Shown one piece after another: positions 9,623 through 20,451 of a DNA stretch of 64,000 nt (the first letter of the stretch is position 1; every line of letters begins with the position of its first letter). Origin of the DNA: Sphingobacterium athyrii (lineage in GTDB: Bacteria; Bacteroidota; Bacteroidia; Sphingobacteriales; Sphingobacteriaceae). A program made the position numbers and the translations under genes. The stretch is from contig NZ_QCXX01000001.1 in the NCBI RefSeq assembly GCF_003071065.1, forward strand, positions 558,001 to 622,000, in the 5' to 3' direction. Below the pieces are notes generated by a model. That model saw only the letters and a program-made list of their open reading frames with translations, was not told where the DNA came from and did not search any database.

Positions 9623-10816
9623 TTAGCCTATACTCTCCAGATTGTTTTTGGAATTACCCGCCAATCTCAATATCGTATATCCTAATATTCCAGCGCAAAG
9701 CGAAGCCATAAGCACCGCAAATTTTGCTTCTTCGATCAGGAAGGCGTCATCAAATGATAAGATAGATATGAAGATAGACATGGTAAAACCAATTCCTCCC
9801 AATAAACCTACACCGAAAATCTGCATCCAGCTTGCACCATCCGGAAGCTGTGCTATTTTCATTTTTTTTGCGATAAAACAAATTAAAAATATGCCAACTG
9901 ATTTTCCGGCAATCAATCCCACAATAATACCGAGTCCCAATTTTGAAGTTAAACCGCCAACCATTTCTGCATGAATTGGAATTAATGTATTTGCAAACGC
10001 AAACAAAGGGATAATAATAAAATTCACGGGTTTAGTCAATAAATGCTCAAGCTTTTCCAGCGGAGACTCTGTTTCATCAGGCGTAGTGGGTAATGTCATT
10101 GCTACCAACACCCCCGCAATAGTCGCATGTATGCCAGAATGATGGATAAAATACCAAATAAAAAGCCCCGGAATAAGATAAGCCCATAGCGCTTTTACCC
10201 CAAGTTTATTGAGGACAATTAAAAAAACAAATATGCCCAGCGCAATAAATAGATAGGTTGCATGAATCCCGTTGCTATAGAACAAAGCGATAACTAAGAT
10301 TGCAAGCAAGTCGTCGACAATGGCCAAAGCCGCCAGAAAAATCTTGAGGCTAGCCGGGACTTTATTTCCCAGAAGTGTGATTACGGCAAGCGCAAACGCA
10401 ATGTCCGTCGCCATGGGAATTCCCCAACCGTGCGCCGTGTCGGCAGCATCTTTATTGATGATAAAATAGATTGCCGCAGGCAATAATGCCCCACCCACAG
10501 CAGCCAAAATTGGAAGAACGGCTTTACTAGGAGAAGATAGCTCCCCCTCCACAATTTCTCTTTTTATCTCCAATCCCACCAATAAAAAGAAAATAGCCAT
10601 TAGTCCATCGTTGAGCCACAACAACCAGGAATATTTCAGCTGGATACTGTCGGTTTCAAATCCTACTTCTCGAAGCAGAAAGTCCATGACCGATCCATAT
10701 AACGATGTATTGGCCACGATCAACGCCAAGATTACACAGGAAAAAAGAATAATCCCACCAGCAAAGCTAGATTTCAAAAATTCTCTGAAGACAGTTAAAT
10801 TAATAAGTTTTGACAT
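9623..10816 (-). CDS. nhaA: Na+/H+ antiporter NhaA
   Basis: The protein has 397 residues and the many-helix profile of NhaA, which exchanges internal sodium for external protons to control pH and salt. The conserved core FLAALAIVDDLLAILVIALFY (an Asp-Asp pair at the ion-binding site) is visible near the middle, as is the early FFLLVGLEIKREIVEGEL segment. The length agrees with the family (about 390). It is monocistronic. The 363-bp region upstream shows no clear promoter. Confidence 0.95.
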   Translation of the reverse strand: MSKLINLTVFREFLKSSFAGGIILFSCVILALIVANTSLYGSVMDFLLREVGFETDSIQLKYSWLLWLNDGLMAIFFLLVGLEIKREIVEGELSSPSKAVLPILAAVGGALLPAAIYFIINKDAADTAHGWGIPMATDIAFALAVITLLGNKVPASLKIFLAALAIVDDLLAILVIALFYSNGIHATYLFIALGIFVFLIVLNKLGVKALWAYLIPGLFIWYFIHHSGIHATIAGVLVAMTLPTTPDETESPLEKLEHLLTKPVNFIIIPLFAFANTLIPIHAEMVGGLTSKLGLGIIVGLIAGKSVGIFLICFIAKKMKIAQLPDGASWMQIFGVGLLGGIGFTMSIFISILSFDDAFLIEEAKFAVLMASLCAGILGYTILRLAGNSKNNLESIG

Positions 10817-11179
10817 GACATTAATATCTTTAAATGCTCAAAAGGTTCACAATATACAACTTTACGTCCATTAATCCGACCGCTGATCTCATTATTTCCA
10901 CCTACGAGCCAGATGACATGAATCTGCCCCATTATAACACAAAAAATAACTATTTTTTAATCGTTCAACACCAAAAAGGTCATTTTGACAACAATCTCTT
11001 CCAATAATGGAGACATTTTAACTTTAAACATTGCCTAAAAACCCGACATCTCCATAAAAATCAACACATTATACACAACCACTGCAAACCACTTCTTGTT
11101 ATTGTCATTTTTGTAAAATTTATTTGTCTTTATTGCAAAAAATAGTTAGCTTGCTACTATAGTTAATAAACCGTTTATT
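10817..11179. other. Divergent intergenic region without clear elements
   Basis: This AT-rich stretch separates the divergent nhaA and 61-residue protein genes. No open frame with a credible start, no RNA gene and no exact TAnnTTTG box was recognised. A TTG with 19-bp spacing to TACTATAG (ending about 11163) is a weak promoter candidate for the downstream small gene. Confidence 0.3.
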
Positions 11180-11365
11180 ATGTGCAAGAAGTGGATTTTC
11201 ATGGTGCTTCTTTTCGTAGCAAATTTTATATATGCGCAGACGACAGAGGATACAACCCAACATCAACAACAATCAGGCTCCCATTATATTATTTTAGGGA
11301 TCGTAGCTATTATTGTCATCATTTTTATATTATACAGGAGGCAAAAGAGGAAATTTAATGAATAA
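11180..11365 (+). CDS. Small exported single-span membrane protein (61 residues)
   Basis: The product starts with a cleavable signal peptide (MCKKWIFMVLLFVANFIYAQ), followed by a short polar Thr/Gln/Ser stretch (about 21-35). A second hydrophobic helix (YIILGIVAIIVIIFILYRR) ends in a basic tail, predicting a membrane protein with its short loop outside the inner membrane. No family was recognised. A perfect terminator begins at the stop codon, which supports it as a real transcript. The function is unknown. Confidence 0.7.
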   Translation: MCKKWIFMVLLFVANFIYAQTTEDTTQHQQQSGSHYIILGIVAIIVIIFILYRRQKRKFNE

Positions 11366-11390
11366 GGGAGATCGATTGATCTCCCTTATT
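11361..11390 (+). terminator. Terminator overlapping the small-gene stop codon
   Basis: A perfect 13-bp stem, AATAAGGGAGATC (11361-11373) and GATCTCCCTTATT (11378-11390), has a GATT loop. The TAA stop of the small gene is inside the left arm. The hairpin also reads well from the opposite strand. Confidence 0.85.
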
Positions 11391-11431
11391 GTTTCTAAAT
11401 ACATCCATTTTCTCTTTTAACCACATCATAC

Positions 11432-12424
11432 CTAGTGCTTAATCGGCTCATTGGTTTGCGCTAAACGTTGTGATCCTGTATTCGCAGGGCAGGCAATATC
11501 ATCTGTCGCGTCATAAACCAACTTTTTGCCTTTCAATTTTGTGATCAGTTCCTCCGGTACATATATCTGCACTTTGGTCATGGAGTAACCGCTAGGAAAA
11601 TATCGGACATAATAACCATCAGGATGAAGTGTCCAGATACCACTAGGGACATCAGTACGAGGTTCGGCCATACCGGCCATAATCGCATACTTTTCAAACT
11701 CAGCATAAGAATAGTTGCCAGAAGAAACCAGCTGCCTGATATTATTCTCTGCTTCAAATATAGTCTGCACAGCAGGTGGCATCTGATCTTTTGCTTTTTG
11801 AACAACATCAAACGGTAATATACCTAGTGCCCCGCCCTCCAATAACAACAATTGTTCTGGACTCAATAACCTCAATGCTGTTTCCTTGACCTCGCCAGAA
11901 TAGTCTATAAATTTGGTCTTGGCAATAATAGTCCACAATAACATCTGTATCGACGATTGTGAAACTTCAGGATGTCTTTCCGCACTTTTTAAGATAGCGA
12001 TAACAACCTCCCTTTTTTTTCCAAGCGTGGGGGCGTACATATAACCATCACCCTTGGACGGAGCATAGGTACCCGCTTTCAGACAGTAACTTTTGTTGGT
12101 CATTTCATAATGACCTGCTTCGAGTAGATAACCATCCTGACCATTTTTGGTTAAATTTTCCAAGGGTTTATAGACGGCTGTATTTTGAAAATCGGGCATC
12201 TGTTCACCTTTCCGATTCACATCTTCAAAACTTGTGCTTATCGCATCAGGTTCCTTTAAAAGCTTGTCCAATCCCAACATTTTGCTCCCTTTGGAAGCTA
12301 CGGCCTTGCTCGCCTTGTCAAGCAGTCCACCAAACTGCGCATGGGCTCCCTGCAAATTCAGCAAAAAGGCAAAAACGACTACTAAAGCATACGGAATGCT
12401 ATTTCTTTTCATAATTGATTTCAT
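11432..12424 (-). CDS. Secreted hypothetical protein with signal peptide
   Basis: The start at 12424 (MKSIMKRN) or the ATG 12 bp further in gives a standard signal peptide ending GAHAQ; upstream in-frame sequence would place an unlikely extension before it. The mature part is about 300 residues. It has a mixed region around FGGLLDKASKAV, a helical middle (EVVIAILKSAERHPEVSQ and onward) and a C-terminal strand-rich part (SGYSMTKVQIYVPEELI). It carries no catalytic motif that I recognise. It is probably periplasmic or surface exposed. The gene is monocistronic and divergent from the ABC-F gene. Confidence 0.8.
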   Translation of the reverse strand: MKSIMKRNSIPYALVVVFAFLLNLQGAHAQFGGLLDKASKAVASKGSKMLGLDKLLKEPDAISTSFEDVNRKGEQMPDFQNTAVYKPLENLTKNGQDGYLLEAGHYEMTNKSYCLKAGTYAPSKGDGYMYAPTLGKKREVVIAILKSAERHPEVSQSSIQMLLWTIIAKTKFIDYSGEVKETALRLLSPEQLLLLEGGALGILPFDVVQKAKDQMPPAVQTIFEAENNIRQLVSSGNYSYAEFEKYAIMAGMAEPRTDVPSGIWTLHPDGYYVRYFPSGYSMTKVQIYVPEELITKLKGKKLVYDATDDIACPANTGSQRLAQTNEPIKH

Positions 12425-12632
12425 TTCAACGCTAGAGCCACAAAAAAGAAGCCAATTTATAGGTATAACACCCAATTCATAATTTATTAATATGGCGCAT
12501 TTTTTTAACCATATTCTCTACTCTACTTTAGGTACTATGCCTGCATTTTGTATTTTCGACAGTTAGACGCTATTCACATGAAAATCCAACTTTTACAAAA
12601 GCTAAAACCAAGGCGATTCTGTCCGGAACTGA

Positions 12633-14306
<1,674 letters not shown>

Positions 14307-14327
14307 GATAATTTATCCCAATTTTAT

Positions 14328-14360
14328 AAAGGCTCCATAACTTATTTATGGGGCTTTTTA
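14328..14360 (+). terminator. Terminator of the ABC-F gene
   Basis: AAAGGCTCCATAA (14328-14340) pairs, with G-U wobble, with TTATGGGGCTTTT (14346-14358). A T-rich tail follows. Confidence 0.8.
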
Positions 14361-14405
14361 TTTATAGGTATCCCCCCGTTTGGACCGTCGAAAATACCAA
14401 AACAT

Positions 14406-14432
14406 AAAAAAGCACTGAAGGGGCTCAGTGCT
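14406..14432 (-). terminator. Terminator of the endonuclease/phosphatase-fold gene
   Basis: The stem AGCACTGA / TCAGTGCT (14411-14418 and 14425-14432) has a 6-nt loop. On the minus strand it is followed by a T-tract (the A-run at 14406-14410). Confidence 0.82.
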
Positions 14433-14464
14433 AATCGCGATTGATATGAAAGAATTGAGAAAGT

Positions 14465-15448
14465 CTATTGATCGAAGGGGGTAATCATGCGCCATCCCAA
14501 CTGTAACGATACGGCACAATGATCAGATAAATCTTGTCCCGCCCTATTTTGAAAAAGTTGCTTTTGAACTTGATAGTCTTTTGCTTCAAAAACAATACGG
14601 TTATTATTACGGTAATAGATCTTGTCAATTCCCTCACAGTCATCCGTTAAGTCCAATGCAGCCCGAGCTATAAAGTCTTGCTTATGCGAGGGTATTTTAC
14701 CGTTATTTTTCAAATTTACCCAAGCATCCACCAGCGCTAATTCACGCTGAAAAGAAACAATATTATCCAAAGGATACGCATAATGAGCATTAAAATCGCC
14801 CATGATCAACAAAGCTTGTCCTGCGGAATGCTCTCGAATATAATTTTTCAGTTGATTCAAATTTTTCTGGCGGGCCACCGTTGCATCGGGATCATCTTGG
14901 GCTGTCGCATGCACATTATAAACATCGATAAAAACCTCTTTCGCCAGCTGGATCCTTGCATAAGAAAATCCTTTAGGAGTCAAACAATCCGATCCATTAC
15001 AGTCCTTCCAACTCACCCGTTCAAAATCCTGTATGGGATATTTTGAGAGTGTGCTCAATCCATCGCCGAAAGGTACACCGCCCATATTTTCAGTTCGATA
15101 GCTATGCCTGTTTCTACTGTACAAAAACTTATTGTAATTAAAATCCTCCTGCACATTGACAATATCAAAAGGATTTATTAATTCACCGATCGAGGTAATG
15201 CTCGAAGCCCTTTCGGTCTCGGCACTTGAAATCAATTCTGGAAGACCAGCGATGTTATAGGTCAATAAACTAAGGCGTCCTTCCCGTGCATTTGGCATAT
15301 CGACATAAACGAAATTCATGGGCCTTACTTCCTTAGGCTTCAATTTGAAGCCCAACATAACGCCTGCCGAAGCACAAACAGCTAAAATCAGCACCTTTCG
15401 GAGACCTTTGAATCTAGTTTTCCTTTCGAACAATAAATCTAATAACAT
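14465..15448 (-). CDS. Endonuclease/exonuclease/phosphatase-fold hydrolase, membrane-anchored
   Basis: The likely start is the ATG at 15448, giving 327 residues with an N-terminal basic stretch and one hydrophobic helix (VLILAVCASAGVMLGF). The rest is an EEP fold: LLTYNIAGLPE carries the first Asn, IVNVQEDF the metal-binding Glu, VYNVHAT a catalytic His, MGDFNAH the Asp-Asn pair and SDHCAV the final Asp-His. Such enzymes cleave phosphodiesters of nucleic acids, inositol phosphates or sphingomyelin-like lipids. The exported position and the next operon (glycolipid-type glycosyltransferases) are compatible with a lipid substrate, but this is inference. An upstream in-frame ATG at 15487 would add 13 residues. 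Confidence 0.85.
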   Translation of the reverse strand: MLLDLLFERKTRFKGLRKVLILAVCASAGVMLGFKLKPKEVRPMNFVYVDMPNAREGRLSLLTYNIAGLPELISSAETERASSITSIGELINPFDIVNVQEDFNYNKFLYSRNRHSYRTENMGGVPFGDGLSTLSKYPIQDFERVSWKDCNGSDCLTPKGFSYARIQLAKEVFIDVYNVHATAQDDPDATVARQKNLNQLKNYIREHSAGQALLIMGDFNAHYAYPLDNIVSFQRELALVDAWVNLKNNGKIPSHKQDFIARAALDLTDDCEGIDKIYYRNNNRIVFEAKDYQVQKQLFQNRAGQDLSDHCAVSLQLGWRMITPFDQ

Positions 15449-15651
15449 GGACTGAATAATTTGTTCATCCCAAAAATACCATTGCAAGATTAGGTCAACT
15501 ATATTCTAAAATTAATTTTACCTATAAAAATTATTGACAAATTATTAATAATTAACAATTTACAAACACTTTAATGATAAAAGATTAACATCTAAATAGC
15601 TTTTGAGTTACGCTTTTCAAATATTTTTATGAAACCCCTAATTAAAATAAA

Positions 15652-16827
15652 ATGAGAAAGGTAGCCTTTTTTACAGAAATACTCGTTGAAGATTTCGACG
15701 GTGCATCTCGAACAATGTTTCAGCTCATAAATCGTATTGACCAACAAAATTTCAGCTACTTCTTTATTTACGGTGGCGGTCCCACACAATTCCGGGACTT
15801 TCTTTCTTACAAAGTTCCCACATTCAAAATACCTGTCAATGATGATTATTGTCTGGCTATTCCGCAGCTCATCAAAAAAAAGCTCGAACTGGCATTGGAT
15901 GAATTTGCACCGGACATCATTCATATCGCAACCCCCTCGCTGCTGGGATTCTTTGCATTGAATTATGCCAAACGTAGAAATATCCCCGTATTAACCATAT
16001 ACCACACGCATTTCATCTCCTACATCGCATATTATTTCAAAAATATATTGCCTCTGGTCAAACCCACAGAACAATGGATGAAACGTGCAATGAATAATTT
16101 CTACAACAAATGTGACATTATCTATGTTCCGACAAAATCTATCTTAGCTGAACTCCAGCAAATTGGCCTTCAACAGGACGGATTGAAGCTCTGGCAAAGA
16201 GGTATTGATACGCAGCTATTTACGCCCACGAAAAAGAATAAGAGTTACCTCCAACAACTGACCAAAAATGAAAAACCAACCGTGCTATTTGTAAGCCGGA
16301 TCGTTTGGGAGAAAAATATCAAAACCCTGATTGACATTTACCAGCAAATACAAGCTCAAAAACTGGACTACAATTTTATTGTAGTCGGCGAAGGAACCGC
16401 AAAGTCAACTGCAATGCAGGAAATGCCTGATGCTATTTTTCTGGGAAAAAAGACACATCAGGAACTTGCCATACTGTACGCATCGGCAGATGTCTTTGTC
16501 TTTCCTTCGGTTTCAGAAACTTATGGCAACGTTGTTGTCGAAGCATTGGCTTCGGGCCTGCCTTGCGTGATAGCAGATGGCGGCGGTTCAGCATCGCTGA
16601 TTCAGCATGGTGTAAGTGGATTTAAATGCCAGCCCGAAAATGCGGCCGGATATGTATACTATATCAAGAAAATCCTGTCTGACGCAGCGCTAAGAAGAAG
16701 CTTGATTACAGCTGGACTTTCTTATGTCGGCCAATTAGACTGGTCACGGTTATCTCGACAATACTTTGAAGACATTGAATTACTGGTCGATAAAACACAG
16801 GACACAGACCTCGCATGGGCAAATTAA
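15652..16827 (+). CDS. GT4-type glycosyltransferase (family 1 domain)
   Basis: The 391-residue cytoplasmic enzyme has a GT-B fold. The N-terminal half (RKVAFFTEILVEDFDGASRT) binds the acceptor, and HTHFISYIAYYF near residue 120 resembles mannosyl- and glucosyltransferases that act on lipid acceptors. The donor-binding half has the VLFVSRIVWEKNIKTLID strand and the E-x7-E motif in SETYGNVVVEA near residue 285, typical of retaining nucleotide-sugar enzymes. The gene is first in a three-gene operon and overlaps the next gene by 13 bp. Donor and acceptor are unknown; a diacylglycerol or sphingolipid acceptor is possible. Confidence 0.93.
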   Translation: MRKVAFFTEILVEDFDGASRTMFQLINRIDQQNFSYFFIYGGGPTQFRDFLSYKVPTFKIPVNDDYCLAIPQLIKKKLELALDEFAPDIIHIATPSLLGFFALNYAKRRNIPVLTIYHTHFISYIAYYFKNILPLVKPTEQWMKRAMNNFYNKCDIIYVPTKSILAELQQIGLQQDGLKLWQRGIDTQLFTPTKKNKSYLQQLTKNEKPTVLFVSRIVWEKNIKTLIDIYQQIQAQKLDYNFIVVGEGTAKSTAMQEMPDAIFLGKKTHQELAILYASADVFVFPSVSETYGNVVVEALASGLPCVIADGGGSASLIQHGVSGFKCQPENAAGYVYYIKKILSDAALRRSLITAGLSYVGQLDWSRLSRQYFEDIELLVDKTQDTDLAWAN

Positions 16828-17813
16828 CAACATCCCGTCGGATAATCAAAGTCACCTTTTTAGTATTGATCCTGACATCCATGGTAATTTTCATAGTACA
16901 CAGCGATCTTTCTGCCTTGAAAAGAGAACTGTCAGCTATTGGTTATCGCTTTATCATTATCCTATTGACAACTTTAGTAGCCTACTGCTTCGGAACACTG
17001 GCTTGGTGGGTTTGTCTGGGAGCCTCGAAAAAAAAGATCAACCTGATCGAGCTTTTTGCAGTGCGTCAAATCGGTGAGACGGTCGGACTCTTCAATCCCA
17101 CGAGCATCATCGGCGGAGATCTGCTTAAAGCCCAATTGCTAACCCGTTATGATATCCCATTGCAGCAGGGACTCAATGCCGTCACCATCTCGCGTATCAC
17201 AGCCATACTATCTCAATTAAGCCTTTTCCTACTTGCAATGATCTGGCTGATGTTTTCTCCGTTAAAAAAAGAGGTTATCCGATCTACAGGACCTGCGGTC
17301 TATGCCGTCTGTGCGATCCTGTTGCTGTTTGTCATTTTTATATTCTATTGGCTCGTATCCAGCAAAGCACTACCAGCACAAGTAGCCAATACATCAGTTC
17401 TATTGAAAGCAAAAAATCAGATCCAGCAATTACTTTGGAACACAAAAGACTTCTACCAGCAGCAAAATAAGGTATTTTGGTATTCCTATTTGCTGTTTGC
17501 ATTACATTGGTTAATTGGAAGCCTGGAATTCTATCTGATCTTAAAATTTATGACGGTTGATGTCAAAGTGATCCATGGGTTGATCCTGGATATGAGTGTA
17601 ATTATTTTTAAAAGTGCAGGTGCATTTATTCCGGGGCAACTTGGCGTTGAAGAAATCTCAAACAAAATACTACTTAGCATGATCGGAATTTCAGGAGGGA
17701 GCATCTGGTTAAGTGTTTCCCTCCTGCGCCGTGGCCGTCAGCTACTGTGGACCGCAATTGGAGTAATATTTTATCTCTGTATCAAAAGAAAAAATCTACA
17801 TGTTACCGTCTGA
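16815..17813 (+). CDS. Lysylphosphatidylglycerol synthase TM-domain (flippase-like) membrane protein
   Basis: The 332-residue protein has about eight hydrophobic helices and matches the membrane domain of MprF-type proteins (UPF0104) without the aminoacyl-transferase part. Typical features are the GETVGLFNPTSIIGGDLLKA segment near residue 90 and the C-terminal SAGAFIPGQLGVEEISNKI near residue 275. Stand-alone members are often found beside glycosyltransferases and are thought to help flip or host lipid-linked products. Here it overlaps genes on both sides (13 and 14 bp), so translation of all three is probably coupled. Its exact role is inferred. Confidence 0.9.
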   Translation: MGKLTTSRRIIKVTFLVLILTSMVIFIVHSDLSALKRELSAIGYRFIIILLTTLVAYCFGTLAWWVCLGASKKKINLIELFAVRQIGETVGLFNPTSIIGGDLLKAQLLTRYDIPLQQGLNAVTISRITAILSQLSLFLLAMIWLMFSPLKKEVIRSTGPAVYAVCAILLLFVIFIFYWLVSSKALPAQVANTSVLLKAKNQIQQLLWNTKDFYQQQNKVFWYSYLLFALHWLIGSLEFYLILKFMTVDVKVIHGLILDMSVIIFKSAGAFIPGQLGVEEISNKILLSMIGISGGSIWLSVSLLRRGRQLLWTAIGVIFYLCIKRKNLHVTV

Positions 17814-18993
17814 AATAGAAATCTTATTTGTTAGCCATAAATACCCACCCGCGGTCGGCGGAATGGAAAAACAGAGCTTTGAGCTCATTAATAATGTGGC
17901 ACTCTATCTAAAAGTACATACCATCGTTTATGACAACAAAGAATCCATTCTGACTTTTTTCTTTCATTTGAACCGACGTATCCTATCGAAAATCAACGAC
18001 AACCCGCGCATTAAGCTCATTCATTTTAACGACGGATTAATTGCTGCTGTGGCATCTTTTCATAAGGGATATGACCATCTGAAAAGAGTCGTCACCCTTC
18101 ATGGCCTCGATGTGGTTTTTCCATTTCCTTATTTTCAACGCCGGATAATCCCCCGCTTCAATGTATTTGACCGGATTATAACAGTGAGCCAGGCAACTGC
18201 CCAAGCCGCTCAATCACGTGGAATTGATGCCTCCAGAATCTTGGTCATCCCAAACGGTGTAGATCCTGTCCTTCCCAGCACTGCTGTAATACCGGAAAAT
18301 AACTTGGATTTCACCGGAACTGAGTATCATAACCTAAACGGAAATGTTACTCCTCTGCCTTATTTTATCACCTTAGGAAGGGCTGTAAGGCGCAAAGGGT
18401 TTTCGTGGCTTATGGAACATGTCATTCCTGCTGTTCAGGGTAATTTTAAACTTATTATGATAGGGCCGTTTGATCATAGCCCTACGCTGACGGAACGTTT
18501 ACTCAACTTATTGCCCAACAAACTTTATCATCTGTTTACCCTATTTCTTGGGTATCCAACAGATCAACAGGATATGCGCAAATTATTGAAGGCATATCCC
18601 GAACAAATCCAGCATCTGGGAAAAGTTCCCTTTGCTCAATTAAAGCAGCTTCTCGCAGGAGCCCAAGCTTTTCTGATGCCCAATATCCAGGTACCGGGAG
18701 ATATGGAAGGTTTCGGATTGGTCTGTCTGGAAGCGTCTGCTGCGGGCACCATCGTTGTCGCCGCCGAACTGGAAGGGATTACTAGCGCCATTACACATAA
18801 TCACAATGGCCTTCTGCTTGCTAGCCGAGACGCTCATGCATGGATAACGCAGCTACAGTCCATTTTAGACCATCCAGATCATTATGAAAAACTGGGGCAG
18901 AAATTCAAATGCAATACGAGCAGAGCGTTCAGCTGGGACATCATGGCCAGAAATTACTGTCAGACCTTCGTCGAACTGTGCCAAACCCTTTAA
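17800..18993 (+). CDS. GT4-type glycosyltransferase
   Basis: The protein has 397 residues and a GT-B fold. The N terminus has the KYPPAVGGMEKQSFELI pattern common in GT4 enzymes. VTLHGLDVVFPFPYF near residue 105 is followed by ITVSQATAQAAQSRG and VIPNGVDP. The donor-site E-x7-E motif is EGFGLVCLE near residue 305. It is the third gene of the operon with an overlapping start, so it probably adds the second sugar to the product of the first enzyme. It ends 13 bp before the stop codon of the convergent hydroxylase gene, with no terminator between them. Confidence 0.93.
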   Translation: MLPSEIEILFVSHKYPPAVGGMEKQSFELINNVALYLKVHTIVYDNKESILTFFFHLNRRILSKINDNPRIKLIHFNDGLIAAVASFHKGYDHLKRVVTLHGLDVVFPFPYFQRRIIPRFNVFDRIITVSQATAQAAQSRGIDASRILVIPNGVDPVLPSTAVIPENNLDFTGTEYHNLNGNVTPLPYFITLGRAVRRKGFSWLMEHVIPAVQGNFKLIMIGPFDHSPTLTERLLNLLPNKLYHLFTLFLGYPTDQQDMRKLLKAYPEQIQHLGKVPFAQLKQLLAGAQAFLMPNIQVPGDMEGFGLVCLEASAAGTIVVAAELEGITSAITHNHNGLLLASRDAHAWITQLQSILDHPDHYEKLGQKFKCNTSRAFSWDIMARNYCQTFVELCQTL

Positions 18994-19006
18994 CAAAACA
19001 ATAGGT

Positions 19007-20236
19007 TTAGCCCTTCGACAAATGGAGAATTCGTTCGTAATGATATTTTATCGGTCTATAAATGATGAGCTGCATCAGCGCAATTGTAAAGAGAACAAGG
19101 AGTGCCGGAAACGAAAAAAAAGTAATTGTTATAAACAGCAACACCAGAAATAGCCGCAGCATTTCGAGTGGAAAAACCCATTTTTCATGCTCCAGCAAGC
19201 CACCAACACAGATGACACTACACAGGATAAAGAGACCGCCTACCATCAGCTGTATACTGTTTTGGTAATTGCCGTAAAGCAAAAAGAAAAACAGAAGTCC
19301 CATCGTTAACATGGATTGGAAGAAAATATATCGGCTCAGATTTTTTCCATGAACCCGAGACTTTGTCCCCGCAAAGATCTTCTGCTCCAATTCCTCCCGA
19401 ATTTCAGGTTGTATATCATCAGGGCGGCCAAATATCGTGCGCATTTTGTTTTTAAATCCCACCGCACGCTTAAAGGACAGCCCTATTTCAAAGAGATAGT
19501 GAAAATGTTGCCAAAGAAAAGTATACCGATGAATTGGTTTGGTCAATCCATAGACGCAAGGCTCCGCTCTTTGTTCCGCAATAAAAGTTCCGAACATTTT
19601 ATCCCAAACGATCAAAATATCACCATAGTTCTTGTCCAGATAAATCTCATTACTGCTATGATGTACACGGTGATGTGATGGAGTGACCAGTATTTTTTCA
19701 AAAATCCCCAGATTACCCACCGTTTGGGTATGGGAGAAAAATGGATATACCCCATGCACCAATAAGATTGTGGTCATCATAAAAGGCGGAAATCCCAAAA
19801 GTGGGATAAAAGCCCAGAACAAGGAGCGAAATACCGCCTGAAATATGGTAATCCTTGCAGCGACAGTAAAATTATAGTCTTCGCTTTGATGGTGAACCAC
19901 ATGCGCCGCCCAAAGTAGGTTGATCTCATGACTATATCGATGATACCAATACCACAAAAAATCCGTAAATAGAAAAAGTATGATCCAGGTCCAAAGGTTG
20001 GCTTCGATATGGAAAATCGCAAAGTTCTGGTAGACCCACGCGAAAAAAAAATAGAACAGGCTAACAGAAAACATATCGCACATACGTTCAACAATGCCAA
20101 CGTTTAGATTCGAGATGGATTCATCAAATGTATAATATCGCTTTTGTTTCTTCAGACTATACCAATATTCACATAACATCAACACTAAAAACAAAGGGAT
20201 AATAAAAGCTAAAAAATTAAGTCTTCCTGTATACAT
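19007..20236 (-). CDS. Fatty acid hydroxylase / sterol desaturase superfamily membrane enzyme
   Basis: The likely start is the ATG at 20236 (MYTGRLNFLAF), giving 409 residues; an in-frame upstream extension of 21 residues is basic and unlikely. The di-iron histidine clusters are visible: HRYSH near residue 95, HVVHH near 110 and HRVHH near 185, each between hydrophobic helices. The C-terminal third is a further membrane domain, as in alkylglycerol monooxygenase-like members. Such enzymes hydroxylate or desaturate lipid tails in the membrane using oxygen. In Sphingobacteriaceae, hydroxylation of sphingolipid fatty acids would be one candidate role, but that is inference from lineage only. Confidence 0.9.
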   Translation of the reverse strand: MYTGRLNFLAFIIPLFLVLMLCEYWYSLKKQKRYYTFDESISNLNVGIVERMCDMFSVSLFYFFFAWVYQNFAIFHIEANLWTWIILFLFTDFLWYWYHRYSHEINLLWAAHVVHHQSEDYNFTVAARITIFQAVFRSLFWAFIPLLGFPPFMMTTILLVHGVYPFFSHTQTVGNLGIFEKILVTPSHHRVHHSSNEIYLDKNYGDILIVWDKMFGTFIAEQRAEPCVYGLTKPIHRYTFLWQHFHYLFEIGLSFKRAVGFKNKMRTIFGRPDDIQPEIREELEQKIFAGTKSRVHGKNLSRYIFFQSMLTMGLLFFFLLYGNYQNSIQLMVGGLFILCSVICVGGLLEHEKWVFPLEMLRLFLVLLFITITFFSFPALLVLFTIALMQLIIYRPIKYHYERILHLSKG

Positions 20237-20363
20237 GCGGCGCTTCTTTTGAACTAATAACTTCTTTGTAACGACTAGTTTATAGACGTATAATCTCAAA
20301 AAATATTTTATTATTTAACAATCAATTCCAAATCAGGTTTTTATTTTATGCCTTTCTGGAAAT

Positions 20364-20400
20364 AAAAAAGCCCCCAAAAAGTGAAATTCCTTTTGAGGGC
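20364..20400 (-). terminator. Terminator of the EmrAB-TolC-like operon
   Basis: GCCCCCAAAAAG (20370-20381) pairs with CCTTTTGAGGGC (20389-20400), one G-U pair, 7-nt loop. On the minus strand it is followed by six T residues (20364-20369). Confidence 0.88.
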
Positions 20401-20451
20401 CAATAAAACGATATAAAATTTTGCGCCGATGGCTTCTAATCCACACAGCGG

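Noticed and set aside
10941..10958. AAAAAATA / TATTTTTT inverted repeat in the nhaA upstream region
   Set aside because: The loop would be 2 nt and all pairs are A-T; not a credible hairpin or operator without conservation.
15540..15553. AT-only 14-bp palindrome AATTATTAATAATT before the glycosyltransferase operon
   Set aside because: Such palindromes arise often by chance in AT-rich intergenic DNA, and no promoter box fits around it.
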